A stretch of 64,000 nt of DNA from contig CALXIO010000001.1 of assembly GCA_944388385.1 (NCBI GenBank), forward strand, positions 62,001 through 126,000. The letters are read 5' to 3'. The notes below the pieces were generated by a model. The model made no database searches. It was not told the DNA's origin and saw only the letters and a program-made list of their open reading frames with translations. The stretch's first letter is position 1, and the number at the start of each line of letters is the position of its first letter. This document shows, piece after piece, positions 8,841 through 18,829 of this stretch. Source of the stretch: an uncultured Ruminiclostridium sp. Lineage in GTDB: Bacteria > Bacillota > Clostridia > Oscillospirales > Ruminococcaceae. The position numbers and the translations under genes are program-made.

Positions 8841-10319
8841 ATGAAAAAGAATACAAAAATACTTATTTCTTCTGTATGTGCCATTGCGGTATTAGGTGCT
8901 GCTACCGGTGTACTTGTACTGACAAAGCCGCAGACAGAGGAAACCTCTCAAGCAAGCAGCGAAGAGGAAAAGACAGAGATATATTCCTATAAGGCGGATG
9001 ATATATCCACCCTTACAATAAAGAATGAAAAGGGCGAATTTACCGTAAACCGTGAGGGAAAGGGTAAATGGAGCATAGACAGTATACCGGAAGATTATGC
9101 GGATAACACAAAGTACGAATCCGCCATAGGTGATGCCTGTGAAATTTCCTATAAGCTGATAGCGGAGGAAAAGCCGGAGGATTTAAACAAATACGGCTTT
9201 GACAACCCCACCGCCACCTTTGAAATGACCTTCAAGGATGACAAATATGAGCCTGTATCCTGTATGATAGGAATTGAAAACTCAGGCGAAAATTCCTGGT
9301 ACTTTAAAACCGGCCTTTCGGATACCGTATATCTTGTATCAAAGCCGGCCTTGAGCTTTGCCATGGGAGTTGACCTTGACTATGTACAGCTTTCCGAGCT
9401 TACAGACGCCTTTGATAAGGAAAATGACATAGTACAGCGTGTGAGGGTAGAAAGACCCGACCTTCCCAATGACCTGGTACTTGACTATGTACCTGCAAAT
9501 GAGGACAGGGAATTTCAGAACACATACGTTTCCTACAAAATGTCCAGTCACAACAATATCCTTGCTGATGATGAGGCGGATATGGGAATTGTATACGGAC
9601 TTTTAGGACTCAGTGCAAAGGGTGCTTATGCAATACAGCCCGATGACAAGACAAAGAGTGAATGTGGCTTTGATGAGCCCTCATGTGTAGTTACCACGGT
9701 AGTAAATGAGGACGAGGTAATAAAGCTGACCTTAGGAAAGGCTATATATGTAACTGCGGATGATAATACCGAGGTGCTTGATTCCTATTACGGTATGGTT
9801 TCAGGCAAGGACGCTATTTATATATTTGATGCCGCAAGCCTTGAATATCCCACGGTAACTCCCGAAAGTATACTTTATAAGCTGTTTTTAACTCCTTATA
9901 TTTATTATCTTGACGGGGTAACGGTATGGGATAAGGACAACAACGAATACCGCTTTGACATAACCGGTGATGCTGATAACTCAAAGGTAACTATTGACGG
10001 CAAGGAGGTTTCTCTCCCTCGCTTTAAGACCTTCTATCAGTTTATTATCGGCTCTTATGCGGAGGAAATTTATCTTGAGGATATAGACGAGGAAGTCAAT
10101 ACCTTTGTCGGTGCATTTGAATATGACTACCGTGACGAGGCAGACGGACAAAACGGCAAGGATAAGGTTGAGATTTACTTATCCCAGAGCGACAGAAAAT
10201 GTATCTTTGTTGTAAACGGAGATGTTCGTTACAAGATAAGAAGCATTTACGGTGAAAAATTCCAATCAAATCTCACAGCCCTTCTGACCGGTGAGGGAGA
10301 TATTCTTACTGATTATTGA
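8841..10319 (+). CDS. DUF4340-type membrane-anchored protein
   Basis: 492 residues: an N-terminal membrane anchor (about residues 7-30), an acidic Ser/Glu linker, then a large extracellular region with repeated short modules such as YSYKADDISTLTIKNEKGEF and the LNKYGFDNPTATFEMTF type, diagnostic of DUF4340. In many bacteria DUF4340 proteins follow GldG-like genes and probably belong to the same envelope complex. No lipobox Cys follows the hydrophobic segment, so it is anchored rather than lipidated. Start 15 nt after the preceding stop. Function unknown. Confidence 0.82.
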   Translation: MKKNTKILISSVCAIAVLGAATGVLVLTKPQTEETSQASSEEEKTEIYSYKADDISTLTIKNEKGEFTVNREGKGKWSIDSIPEDYADNTKYESAIGDACEISYKLIAEEKPEDLNKYGFDNPTATFEMTFKDDKYEPVSCMIGIENSGENSWYFKTGLSDTVYLVSKPALSFAMGVDLDYVQLSELTDAFDKENDIVQRVRVERPDLPNDLVLDYVPANEDREFQNTYVSYKMSSHNNILADDEADMGIVYGLLGLSAKGAYAIQPDDKTKSECGFDEPSCVVTTVVNEDEVIKLTLGKAIYVTADDNTEVLDSYYGMVSGKDAIYIFDAASLEYPTVTPESILYKLFLTPYIYYLDGVTVWDKDNNEYRFDITGDADNSKVTIDGKEVSLPRFKTFYQFIIGSYAEEIYLEDIDEEVNTFVGAFEYDYRDEADGQNGKDKVEIYLSQSDRKCIFVVNGDVRYKIRSIYGEKFQSNLTALLTGEGDILTDY

Positions 10320-10390
10320 TACCCGGTATAGTCCGCAAATTTTCGCACACGGGCTATGGGCATGACCGCAGTGCGGCGGTGGAGGTAATT

Positions 10391-10666
10391 ATGGCAGAAC
10401 AGTTTTTCTCTTATAAAGGGCTTCCCCTTGTAAGAAAAGGAAACACCATTTATTATGGGGATATGTCAGACAAATATGTGGCGGTTATCACAATACTTTC
10501 CACAAAGAAGATAAAGGACCTTGAAATTGCAGACAAGACAAGAGTCCAGCTTATGGCAACCGATCCTGCTGTGCCTATTACTGAGGCTATTGCAAAGACC
10601 GGCGAAAGAGGAAGCCTTTATGATGCCATTGATGTGGCAGGAATCTGGCTTTCAAAGAATAACTGA
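10391..10666 (+). CDS. 91-residue protein of unknown function
   Basis: I place the start at ATG 10391 because GGAGG sits at 10381-10385; the frame is open back to 10316 but that part lacks a ribosome site and overlaps the DUF4340 gene. The product begins MAEQFFSYKGLPLVRKGN and is soluble, with a beta-rich pattern (TIYYGDMSDKYVAVITILSTK). I do not recognise a named family. It is the last gene before a strong terminator, so it may be co-transcribed with the exporter, or with the downstream promoter region excluded. Confidence 0.75.
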   Translation: MAEQFFSYKGLPLVRKGNTIYYGDMSDKYVAVITILSTKKIKDLEIADKTRVQLMATDPAVPITEAIAKTGERGSLYDAIDVAGIWLSKNN

Positions 10667-10670
10667 TCAA

Positions 10671-10700
10671 AAATCGGAGGTAATACCTCCGATTTTTTTA
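10671..10700 (+). terminator. Rho-independent terminator
   Basis: An 11-bp perfect stem (10671-10681 with 10685-10695, loop AAT) is followed by a T run. It closes the ABC exporter operon. Confidence 0.95.
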
Positions 10701-10729
10701 TTATGTGTTATTAAGTGTACTAAACCTTG

Positions 10730-10758
10730 TTGAAAAACAAATCCGGCTATTGTATAAT
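10730..10758 (+). promoter_or_regulatory. Sigma-A promoter of addB-addA-Abi operon
   Basis: TTGAAA (10730-10735), 17-bp spacer, TATAAT (10753-10758), about 45 nt upstream of the addB ribosome site. The nuclease operon is therefore independent of the exporter operon. Confidence 0.85.
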
Positions 10759-10811
10759 ATAATAGGACGCTTATTTCAGCGGACAACAATAACTACGGAG
10801 GGAAATTATTT

Positions 10812-13800
10812 ATGATAAAATTTATCACGGGACGCTCCTGCACGGGAAAAAGCACAGAGCTGTTTTCTTTACTTACAGGGGCTGTTGACACAGGCAAAAG
10901 AACCATATTATTAGTACCTGACCAGTTTACCTTTGAAACAGAAAGAAAGCTGGCTGTAAAGACACATGAAAAGCACAACGAAATAAGTGTATATGGCTTT
11001 GATTCCCTGGCCGGTGACATAATAAGACAGCATGGGGGCAAAAGCGAATACGCAGATGACACCTGCAAGATTATAGCCATGAAAAAGGCTCTTAATGAAA
11101 TAAAGGACGGACTTTCCTTTTACAATGCCCATGTAAATAAGCAGACCTTTGTTTCATCCTGCATTTCCCAGATTTCAAAATTCAAGCAGGCAGGACTTAA
11201 AAGCGGTGAGCTTATAAAGCTTGCAGAGAAATGCGAAAACGAATTGCTGAAGAAAAAGCTCACTGATCTTGCCCTTATAGAGGAAACCTACAATGCCGAA
11301 ATAACAAAGAGGTTTGAGGACAGACTGGATAACCTTAATGTTGCACAGAGACTTGCAATGGAATCTGCATTTTTTGAGGGCTGTGATGTTTATGTGGACG
11401 GCTTTAACAGCTTTACCGGAGCACAGCTTAATTTACTGAAGCTGATGATAGAAAGGGCAGATAATTTCACTATTGCTTTAAGGACAGATAAAAGCGGAAA
11501 TTATTACTTTAAGCAAACAGACAAGACCCTTTTAAGGCTTGAGGGCTTTGCAAGGGAGCTTGAAAAGGAGATAAGCTACACCCACCTTACCACCTCCTAT
11601 GCAAGCCCTGTTATGCAGAATGTGGACAGCCTTATTCTTGATAATAAGACCTGTACCGATAAAAAAGAGGGACAGGTGGTTATTTTAAGCAGTCCCGACA
11701 GAGAAAGGGAAGGGGACTATATCTGTTCTCTTATAAACAGAATGGTAATGTCCGAGGGATACAGATACAGGGATATTGCGGTTATTTCCCCCAATCTGTC
11801 CTCCTATGTAAATGTACTGTCCTCCTCCATGGAAACCTACGATACACCCGCATTTATAGATAAGTCTGTACCGGTGATTAAAAAGCCCCTTACAGGCTAT
11901 ATTCTCAATATGCTGAGGCTGTCACAGGACATGACAGGAAGAAATGTTATATCCCTGCTTAAAACCGGCTTTGTGCGTATTAAAAGCAAGGATGACGGGG
12001 AATTTCACGAGGTAGGCAAATATGAGATAGATATGCTGGAAACCTTCGGTGAGCAGTGGGATCTTATGGATAAAAGCTGGGCAAAGCCCTTTCCCCGGAA
12101 AAAGACGGGAGAAAAGGACTTTGATGCCTATGATTCCTGCGAATACATAAGACAGCAGATAACAGACCCCATAACAGCCTTTAATAAAAGGGTATCAAAG
12201 GCAGGTACCACCGCCGCAGTTATTACAGAGGAACTGATAAAGCTGTTATTTGATGACTTTGATATATCTAAGGCTATCCAGGGCAGATGCAGGGATGTTA
12301 ATTCCGACACATTCCGCTATGATAAGACCCTTACAGATGAATATAACAATCTTTGGGGAATTATTGCGGATATGCTGGATTCTGTGTTTTATTTTGCAGA
12401 TGATATGAAGCTTAACGTGGAGGAATATACCGAGCTTATTTCCACCTGTGCAAGAAATATAACCATTTCCGCAACCCCCAATGTAATTGACAGGGTAATT
12501 GTGGGGGATATTTCCCGTACCGTATTGGCTGATAAAAAGGCAGTATTTGTTATAGGTGCTGATAACGCCGCCTTTTCGGATATTTCCGCCGATAAGGGAA
12601 TGTTCTCCGGCAGAGAAATTGCGGAGTTATCCGGCCTTGCCCCTGATTTAGCAGATACCGACACGGATATTTATAACGCAAGACAGCTTGAAATATATAA
12701 TACCCTTACCTTAGCCCAAAACAGCCTTATTATATCCTGGAAGGGTACAGAAGATGATATTGCCCCGGTGGTAAAGCGAATAGCAAAGGAATTAAGCCTT
12801 GAAATAAAGGATATAGACCTTGTATCCCCGAAGGAATTTTGCACTACCACAGGAGCACTTAAAAAGCAGTATGCAAAGTGCTGTCTTAAGGATGAGCTTA
12901 CAGCAGAGGAATTAAGAGCCGCACTTATAGAGTCCGGTAACGGTGACTTTGCTCTGAAGGTGGATAATGCAAAGAAAAGAAAGCTTTCCGGTGCTAATCA
13001 TCACGATATAGGAAGCCAGGGTAAAATTATTTTCGGAGGAAATTATTTATCCCCCACCGGCACAGAAACCCTTTGCGGATGTCTGTTTAAATACTTTATC
13101 AAATATGGCTTACGCATAAAGGAAAACACCTCCATAAGAATGAACGGGACTAACTACGGCACTATTACCCACTATATATTAAACTATTGCTTTAAGGAGA
13201 TATTCGCCCCTGAAAAGATAGATTCACTAAGCGAGGATGAATTAAAGCAGTATCTTGAGGGCTGTAAGGATAAGGCTTACCTTGAGGGGCTTACCACAAG
13301 GGCGGCTGATGAATACCGTGAGAATGAGCTTATCCCTGTTGACAGCACCTCCCCTGTGTATAATGAAATGTACGAAAACATCCGCAACAACTGTGTGGAA
13401 ATGCTTCCCTATATGATAGATGAAATAAAGGAAAGCCGTTTTATTCCCAGGTACTTTGAGCTTAGTCTTGACAACAGCGAAACAGCCGACGGAAAGATAA
13501 CCGCCTCTCCCTTCAGACTGAAGGTTACAGTGGGCGACGGTAAAGAGTTAGATATAAATATCGGCGGTACTGCCGACAGAATAGATATTGCAACGGTTAC
13601 AGACGAAAACAACAACACAGTTCTTGAAACAAGAGCCATAGACTATAAGACCTATGCTAAGGCTACTGACCTTACAAAGGTGTTTTACGGTCTTGACCTT
13701 CAGATGCTGCTTTATCTTTTTGCCCTTTGCGAGGCCAATCCAAAAAAGCTGAGGGAATCGGAAACCCTTTACTATAACATTACCGGTGTTCCTACTGTAA

Positions 13801-14309
13801 ATTCCCACCTTACCGATGCTTATTTAAATGGTATATGGGCGAATAACCACACCCACAATGATATAGTTGTTGACAATACCACAGCCAAAAAAGAGATAGA
13901 TGCCATGCAGGGCAAATATAATTACCCCGACAATAATGGCAAAGTAAAGACTGTAAGCAATAAGCCCACGGTATTGACAGATGAGCTTCTTTCCAAGCTT
14001 AAAGAGCATATCTGCAAGGTTATAGCAGATAATCTTTTAAGCGCCTACAAGGGCAAAATAAGTGCTGTGCCGGTGGTAAAGGATGATGATTTATTATCCT
14101 GTGAATATTGCAGATATAAGAATGTATGCGGTTTTAGTAAGGATGAGGTTAAGGATATTAAGGGAGATGAGGCCATAGCCTTTAAGAATATCTATTCACC
14201 GGAGCCTGAAAAAGAAGATAAGACCAAAGAAAAAAACCTGAGGCCACAAAGAAGGAAGGAGAATAACAATGGATTGGACTACACCGCAGAAAGATGCCAT
14301 AAACTATAA
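10812..14309 (+). CDS. addB: AddB subunit of the AddAB helicase-nuclease
   Basis: AddAB is the Gram-positive counterpart of RecBCD: it resects double-strand breaks to Chi and degrades linear foreign DNA. AddB here is 1165 residues. An intact Walker A (GRSCTGKST, residues 7-15) opens the protein, followed by LVPDQFTFETERKL. The C-terminal nuclease domain includes ETRAIDYKTYAKA (the acidic/YK catalytic signature) and QMLLYLFAL. Four Cys can form the iron-sulfur staple: one in CLFKYF (near 13080) and three in CEYCRYKNVC (14100-14129). The gene overlaps addA by 41 nt, so the two chains are translationally linked. Ribosome site GGAGG at 10798-10802. Confidence 0.95.
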   Translation: MIKFITGRSCTGKSTELFSLLTGAVDTGKRTILLVPDQFTFETERKLAVKTHEKHNEISVYGFDSLAGDIIRQHGGKSEYADDTCKIIAMKKALNEIKDGLSFYNAHVNKQTFVSSCISQISKFKQAGLKSGELIKLAEKCENELLKKKLTDLALIEETYNAEITKRFEDRLDNLNVAQRLAMESAFFEGCDVYVDGFNSFTGAQLNLLKLMIERADNFTIALRTDKSGNYYFKQTDKTLLRLEGFARELEKEISYTHLTTSYASPVMQNVDSLILDNKTCTDKKEGQVVILSSPDREREGDYICSLINRMVMSEGYRYRDIAVISPNLSSYVNVLSSSMETYDTPAFIDKSVPVIKKPLTGYILNMLRLSQDMTGRNVISLLKTGFVRIKSKDDGEFHEVGKYEIDMLETFGEQWDLMDKSWAKPFPRKKTGEKDFDAYDSCEYIRQQITDPITAFNKRVSKAGTTAAVITEELIKLLFDDFDISKAIQGRCRDVNSDTFRYDKTLTDEYNNLWGIIADMLDSVFYFADDMKLNVEEYTELISTCARNITISATPNVIDRVIVGDISRTVLADKKAVFVIGADNAAFSDISADKGMFSGREIAELSGLAPDLADTDTDIYNARQLEIYNTLTLAQNSLIISWKGTEDDIAPVVKRIAKELSLEIKDIDLVSPKEFCTTTGALKKQYAKCCLKDELTAEELRAALIESGNGDFALKVDNAKKRKLSGANHHDIGSQGKIIFGGNYLSPTGTETLCGCLFKYFIKYGLRIKENTSIRMNGTNYGTITHYILNYCFKEIFAPEKIDSLSEDELKQYLEGCKDKAYLEGLTTRAADEYRENELIPVDSTSPVYNEMYENIRNNCVEMLPYMIDEIKESRFIPRYFELSLDNSETADGKITASPFRLKVTVGDGKELDINIGGTADRIDIATVTDENNNTVLETRAIDYKTYAKATDLTKVFYGLDLQMLLYLFALCEANPKKLRESETLYYNITGVPTVNSHLTDAYLNGIWANNHTHNDIVVDNTTAKKEIDAMQGKYNYPDNNGKVKTVSNKPTVLTDELLSKLKEHICKVIADNLLSAYKGKISAVPVVKDDDLLSCEYCRYKNVCGFSKDEVKDIKGDEAIAFKNIYSPEPEKEDKTKEKNLRPQRRKENNNGLDYTAERCHKL

Positions 14310-17300
14310 GGATGACAAAAGCGCCATAGTTACAGCCAATGCCGGAAGCGGCAAAACCGCTGTACTTGTTGAAAGAATAGCAACCCTGATAACAGACGAG
14401 AAAACCCCCGTTGACCCCTCTTCGCTTGTGGTGGTAACCTTCACGGAAAAGGCGGCACAGGAGCTTAAAACAAGGCTTGACAGCAAGCTAAAGGAGCTTA
14501 TTGATGCTTCAGAGGGTAAAAGCCGTGACTTTTATATAAGCCAGCAGATAAAGCTGAACAGCGCAAAGATTTCCACCATAAGCTCATTTTGTTTTGAGCT
14601 TATAAGGGAAAATATAAGCTACACCCACCTTGCCCCCGGCTTTGGAATAATGGACGAAAAAAAGACTGCTTTAATTAAAAACAGCATTTGCGAGTCCATG
14701 CTGAATGAGTTTTTAAAGAACGAAAGCACCCCCGAGGAAAAGGCGCTTATAAGGCAAAGACTGGGTAAGAGCTTTGGGGAGCTTGTAGGCGACATAATAA
14801 GGATTGATGACTTTTGCAGAGCCCTTACAGACAGGACTAAGTGGGAGGAGGATAACCTTAATGATGTTTTTGACAGCAGAATAAAATCCGCCTATATCGA
14901 GTTTATAAACACAAACTGCGATATGGCCGAAAAATATCTTTCAAGCCTTAAAGCGGTAGGAGAGAAAATTCCCCCTAAGGATAAAAAGGGCGGAAAATAT
15001 GCCGCCGCAGAATATTGCGAGGAGCTTTATGATAAAGAGCACGGGCTTTATGATAAGGTTAAGAAAGAAAACTATCTTTTGACACCTGAGCTTAAGGATG
15101 CCTTTAATGATAAGCTCAGAAAACAGGCCGCCCCCAAAAAGGCAGAGCAGGATATACAGAATGAATATTTATCCGCAAGGGATGGCTATATTGAATCAAG
15201 GGACAGAGTTTACAGCTACTGTGATAAAATGGTTATTTTTGAGGCAGGCTTAAAGGCAAGTAAGCCCTTAAAGGAGCTTTATATTAAGCTTGCAAGAAAA
15301 TTCAACAAGGAGTACACCGCCTATAAGACAGCTAAAAACCTTGCGGACTTTACGGATGCAGAGGAGCTTACTTACAGGATAATAAAGGAAAATCCGGATA
15401 TTGCACAGCAGCTTGATTACAGCTATATAACCGTTGATGAATTTCAGGACAGCAACAGACTTCAGTATGAAATATTCAAGGGCTTATCCAAAAACGGCAA
15501 GAACCTTTATTTTGTAGGTGACTTAAAGCAGTCTATCTACCGCTTCAGAGGGGCTCAGCCTGAGGTATTTGACCAGGTTTGCAGGGATACCGGAAATTAT
15601 AAGGAGCTTCCCCTTAATGAAAATTTCCGCAGCTGTGAGAATGTTATAAAGGGCATAAACCAGATCTTTTGTGCTGTAATGACAGAGGAAAAGGGAGGCG
15701 TTGACTACAAAAACAAGGCTCAGCTTGTTTGCGGCGGCAATAACCCCTTTAAGGGCCACCCTGTGGAGGTACATATTGAAAACAGCAAAAGCATAAGGGA
15801 TGACGCTTTATATGTGGCAAAGCAGATAAAGGAGCTTTTAAACAGCAACGCAAATGAAATTGCCTACGATATAAGTAAGACAACAGAGGGTAATGACAAC
15901 CGGGAAGAGGCTTCCCGGGAGGCTGAAAATTTACCCGAAAGACATTACAAGCCGGAGGATATTTATATATTACTCCGTTCAGCAAACAACAAGGCTGATA
16001 TTTATATAGATGCCCTTAAAAAAGAGGGTATATCTGCCACCTTCAAGGGAGGCGACTTTTTAGGACAGCTTGAGATAGCCACCATGATGGATTTACTTTC
16101 GGTTATTGATAACCCCTACAATGATGAGGCATTTGTAAGACTGCTTTTATCTCCTGCCTTTGCCCTTAGTGCAAAGCAGGTAACGGCAATAAAAAACGGC
16201 ACTGTCATTCTTGATATAGATAAGGCTATTGAAAAGGAAGAAAAGGCTCTCAAGGAATACAACCGCAAAAATTTAAAAAGAAGGCTTTATTCAATGCTCA
16301 GGTATCTTTCATCAGATAAAAAGGATGATGTTACCTTTACTTCAAGAGAGGATCTTTTCAAGGATTGCCCTGAGCTTAAGGAGTATATTATCCCCGATGT
16401 GGATAATTCCTATGAAATTTTACTTATAAGGGCATTATACAGCTGTATAAATGAGCTTATGGCAAAAAAGTCCTCCCTTACCCCCGGAGAGCTTATCAGC
16501 GCAATTTACAGAACAAACAGCATAAGGGAGCTTTTGCTTATTTCCGCTGAATCAGACAGAGCAGAGGGAAACCTTGACTTACTGCTTCAGTATGCAGAGG
16601 CATATTCAGACTCTGAGGGGGGAGTTGAGGACTTTATCAGGTATCTTGATGATTTGGTACAGCGTGGTAAAAACCTTGATATAGCCGAAACCACAGATAA
16701 AAACTGCGTTACCGTTATGAGTATACACGGCTCAAAGGGACTTCAGTTCCCGGTGGTGTTTGTTGCCAACTGTGATTGTAAATTCAATCAAGAGGATACC
16801 AAAAAGCCTGTATTTTTAAGTGAAAAATACGGTCTTGCCTTCAGAATTGAGGAAAAGGCGCTTATGAGAAAAATCCCCTCTCCCTCATACACCTTAGCGG
16901 CTGATGAGGAAAAAAGCAAGCTATACAGCGAGGAGATGCGTCTTTTATATGTTGCCGCCACCAGAGCAAAGGAAAAGCTCGTGTTCACCGGAGGAGGGAC
17001 TAAGACCACGCTTATTCCCGACTCGGAAAACTATATAAGCTGGATTTGCAGATCCATTTCGGCAAAGGAGCTGTCCGATGTTCCCATGCTTATTAAGGAC
17101 AGCATATTGTTTGTAAATAATTATTACGAGCCCCCGGAATCGGATGAGGATACAGTACAGCCTCCTGACAGCAATATAATATCTTCAGATACTAAGGAAG
17201 AATCTCCTTTTGTATCAGAAAAGGCAACAGAGGATATAGTAAGCAATATTCAAAAAAGGTATGCCTTTTTCGGGGATACAAAAATTCATTCCAAGTATTC

Positions 17301-17961
17301 TGCCACAGAGCTTACAAGAAACGAGCGTATGTATACCGGCTCAGATAAATTCGGCATATATATAAGCCGTCCCACCTTTACTCAAAGTAAGGAAAAGGGC
17401 AAGCTGTCCGGTAAAAAGCGGGGTGACGCATACCATAAGTGCATGGAAAATCTCCCCTTCTCACTTTCCCTTACAGTAGAAGAAATAAGCCGGTTTATAG
17501 CTGACGAAAGCCGTTCTCACCTTAATGAGGCAGAGAGAAATACGGTAGAGGCAGAGGTGGTATATAAATTCTTCCAAACTCCTCAGGCAGAGGAAATGCT
17601 TAAAGATCCGGATAACAGGATATATAAGGAATACAAGATATTCCATAAAATAAATAATTTCACACTAAGCGCAGAAAAACTGGGAATAGATAAGGACATA
17701 GATTTTTCTTCAAGCGAAATATATGTTCAGGGTATTGTGGACCTTTTCTATATTGACAAAGAGGGTATAATTCTGATAGACTATAAGAGTGACAGCAACA
17801 CAAGCGAAAACAAGCTAAAAAAGGAATATGCTTATCAGCTACAGCTTTATGCAGAGGCTCTTACACAGGAATTTTCATTACCTGTAAAGAATATCTATAT
17901 CTATTCCTTTGAAAAGGGAATGATGATACCTCTTAACAAAGCGGAAAAGGAAGAAGAATGA
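14269..17961 (+). CDS. addA: AddA subunit of the AddAB helicase-nuclease
   Basis: AddA is the 3'-5' UvrD-type motor with a C-terminal nuclease. The 1230-residue product has motif I ANAGSGKT (23-30), motif Ia VTFTEKAAQELKTRL, motif II YITVDEFQDSN, motif III/IV GDLKQSIYRFRGAQP, motif V VMSIHGSKGLQFPVVF and motif VI LLYVAATRAKEKL. The nuclease domain shows GIVDLFYIDKEGIILIDYKSD-like residues with the catalytic Asp/Lys, then YQLQLYAEAL. Start ATG 14269 is chosen for its ribosome site GAAGGAAGGAG; it lies inside the end of addB. Its stop overlaps the next gene by 4 nt. Confidence 0.96.
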   Translation: MDWTTPQKDAINYKDDKSAIVTANAGSGKTAVLVERIATLITDEKTPVDPSSLVVVTFTEKAAQELKTRLDSKLKELIDASEGKSRDFYISQQIKLNSAKISTISSFCFELIRENISYTHLAPGFGIMDEKKTALIKNSICESMLNEFLKNESTPEEKALIRQRLGKSFGELVGDIIRIDDFCRALTDRTKWEEDNLNDVFDSRIKSAYIEFINTNCDMAEKYLSSLKAVGEKIPPKDKKGGKYAAAEYCEELYDKEHGLYDKVKKENYLLTPELKDAFNDKLRKQAAPKKAEQDIQNEYLSARDGYIESRDRVYSYCDKMVIFEAGLKASKPLKELYIKLARKFNKEYTAYKTAKNLADFTDAEELTYRIIKENPDIAQQLDYSYITVDEFQDSNRLQYEIFKGLSKNGKNLYFVGDLKQSIYRFRGAQPEVFDQVCRDTGNYKELPLNENFRSCENVIKGINQIFCAVMTEEKGGVDYKNKAQLVCGGNNPFKGHPVEVHIENSKSIRDDALYVAKQIKELLNSNANEIAYDISKTTEGNDNREEASREAENLPERHYKPEDIYILLRSANNKADIYIDALKKEGISATFKGGDFLGQLEIATMMDLLSVIDNPYNDEAFVRLLLSPAFALSAKQVTAIKNGTVILDIDKAIEKEEKALKEYNRKNLKRRLYSMLRYLSSDKKDDVTFTSREDLFKDCPELKEYIIPDVDNSYEILLIRALYSCINELMAKKSSLTPGELISAIYRTNSIRELLLISAESDRAEGNLDLLLQYAEAYSDSEGGVEDFIRYLDDLVQRGKNLDIAETTDKNCVTVMSIHGSKGLQFPVVFVANCDCKFNQEDTKKPVFLSEKYGLAFRIEEKALMRKIPSPSYTLAADEEKSKLYSEEMRLLYVAATRAKEKLVFTGGGTKTTLIPDSENYISWICRSISAKELSDVPMLIKDSILFVNNYYEPPESDEDTVQPPDSNIISSDTKEESPFVSEKATEDIVSNIQKRYAFFGDTKIHSKYSATELTRNERMYTGSDKFGIYISRPTFTQSKEKGKLSGKKRGDAYHKCMENLPFSLSLTVEEISRFIADESRSHLNEAERNTVEAEVVYKFFQTPQAEEMLKDPDNRIYKEYKIFHKINNFTLSAEKLGIDKDIDFSSSEIYVQGIVDLFYIDKEGIILIDYKSDSNTSENKLKKEYAYQLQLYAEALTQEFSLPVKNIYIYSFEKGMMIPLNKAEKEEE

Positions 17962-18791
17962 ACTACAATAAATCCCCCGCCACCATAAAACAGCAGTTAG
18001 ATATACTGAAAAGCAGAGGATGTATTATTGATAATGAGGAATATGCGGTAAAGTGCCTTACCAATATAAACTATTACCGCATAGCCCATTATTTTGCACC
18101 CTTCTTAGAGGAAAAGGGCAAATATTTTGATAATACCCGTTTTGAGGATATTATGAAGATATACGACTTTGACCGCACACTCAGAAGGCTTATACTTTCC
18201 TTTCTTGAGGAGATAGAAATATATCTTCGTGCAGTAATCTCAAACTACCACGCCATAAAATACGGCGCCACCGGGTATCTTAATGCCTCATCCTTTGACA
18301 ATCATCACAACCATAAGGCCTTTTTAGGCAGTATTGAACGTATGATTGAGCTTAACGAAAAGGAAGGCCTTGTTATGCACCATAACAAGAAATACGGCGG
18401 TGTTATGCCCTTATGGGCAATAGTGGAATTGTTCAGCTTCGGCAATATAGCCTATTTTTATGCGGATATGAAGCAGCCGGATAAAAAGGAGCTTGCTGCC
18501 GCCCATTTCGGAATGAATTTCAGAGTGGTAGAGGACAGGCTTATGTGCCTTACGGATATGAGAAATATCTGCGCCCACTATAACAGACTTTACGATAACA
18601 CCTTTGAAAAGCCCATAAAGGACGGGGGAGATTTTGACTTTCCCCCGGATAATACCTTAAAGTCCTATCTCAGGGCGGCAAAAAGTCTGTACCCGGATAA
18701 GGCAAAATGGGACGGGGAATTTATAACCTCCCTTGAAATGCTTATAAGAAAATACGATATGCAGGATAAAATGAAGGCATACGGATTTTAA
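17958..18791 (+). CDS. Abi_2 (AbiD/AbiF-type) abortive infection protein
   Basis: 277 residues matching the Abi_2 family, which contributes to abortive infection in lactococci and belongs to the HEPN RNase superfamily. Family landmarks: ATIKQQLDILKSRGCIID at the N-terminus, LTNINYYRIAHYFAPFL, FDRTLRRLILSFLEEIEIYLRAVI, and the signature RNICAHYNRLYDN. The last contains Rx4H (R202 to H207), the usual HEPN catalytic pair, so it is probably an active RNase. The ATG overlaps the addA stop (ATGA), giving translational coupling to a phage-DNA-degrading enzyme, and a terminator follows. No antitoxin gene is visible. Defence role is inferred from family and context. Confidence 0.88.
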   Translation: MNYNKSPATIKQQLDILKSRGCIIDNEEYAVKCLTNINYYRIAHYFAPFLEEKGKYFDNTRFEDIMKIYDFDRTLRRLILSFLEEIEIYLRAVISNYHAIKYGATGYLNASSFDNHHNHKAFLGSIERMIELNEKEGLVMHHNKKYGGVMPLWAIVELFSFGNIAYFYADMKQPDKKELAAAHFGMNFRVVEDRLMCLTDMRNICAHYNRLYDNTFEKPIKDGGDFDFPPDNTLKSYLRAAKSLYPDKAKWDGEFITSLEMLIRKYDMQDKMKAYGF

Positions 18792-18796
18792 AAAAA

Positions 18797-18829
18797 GAAA
18801 ACTCAGGATATTATCCTGAGTTTTTTTAT
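18797..18829. terminator. Bidirectional terminator between Abi gene and minus-strand gene
   Basis: A stem of about 10 bp (ACTCAGGA with TCCTGAGT, extended by A/T pairs) is flanked by A-rich and T-rich tracts, so it can stop transcription both ways. The minus-strand gene's stop codon lies inside the T tract. Confidence 0.9.
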
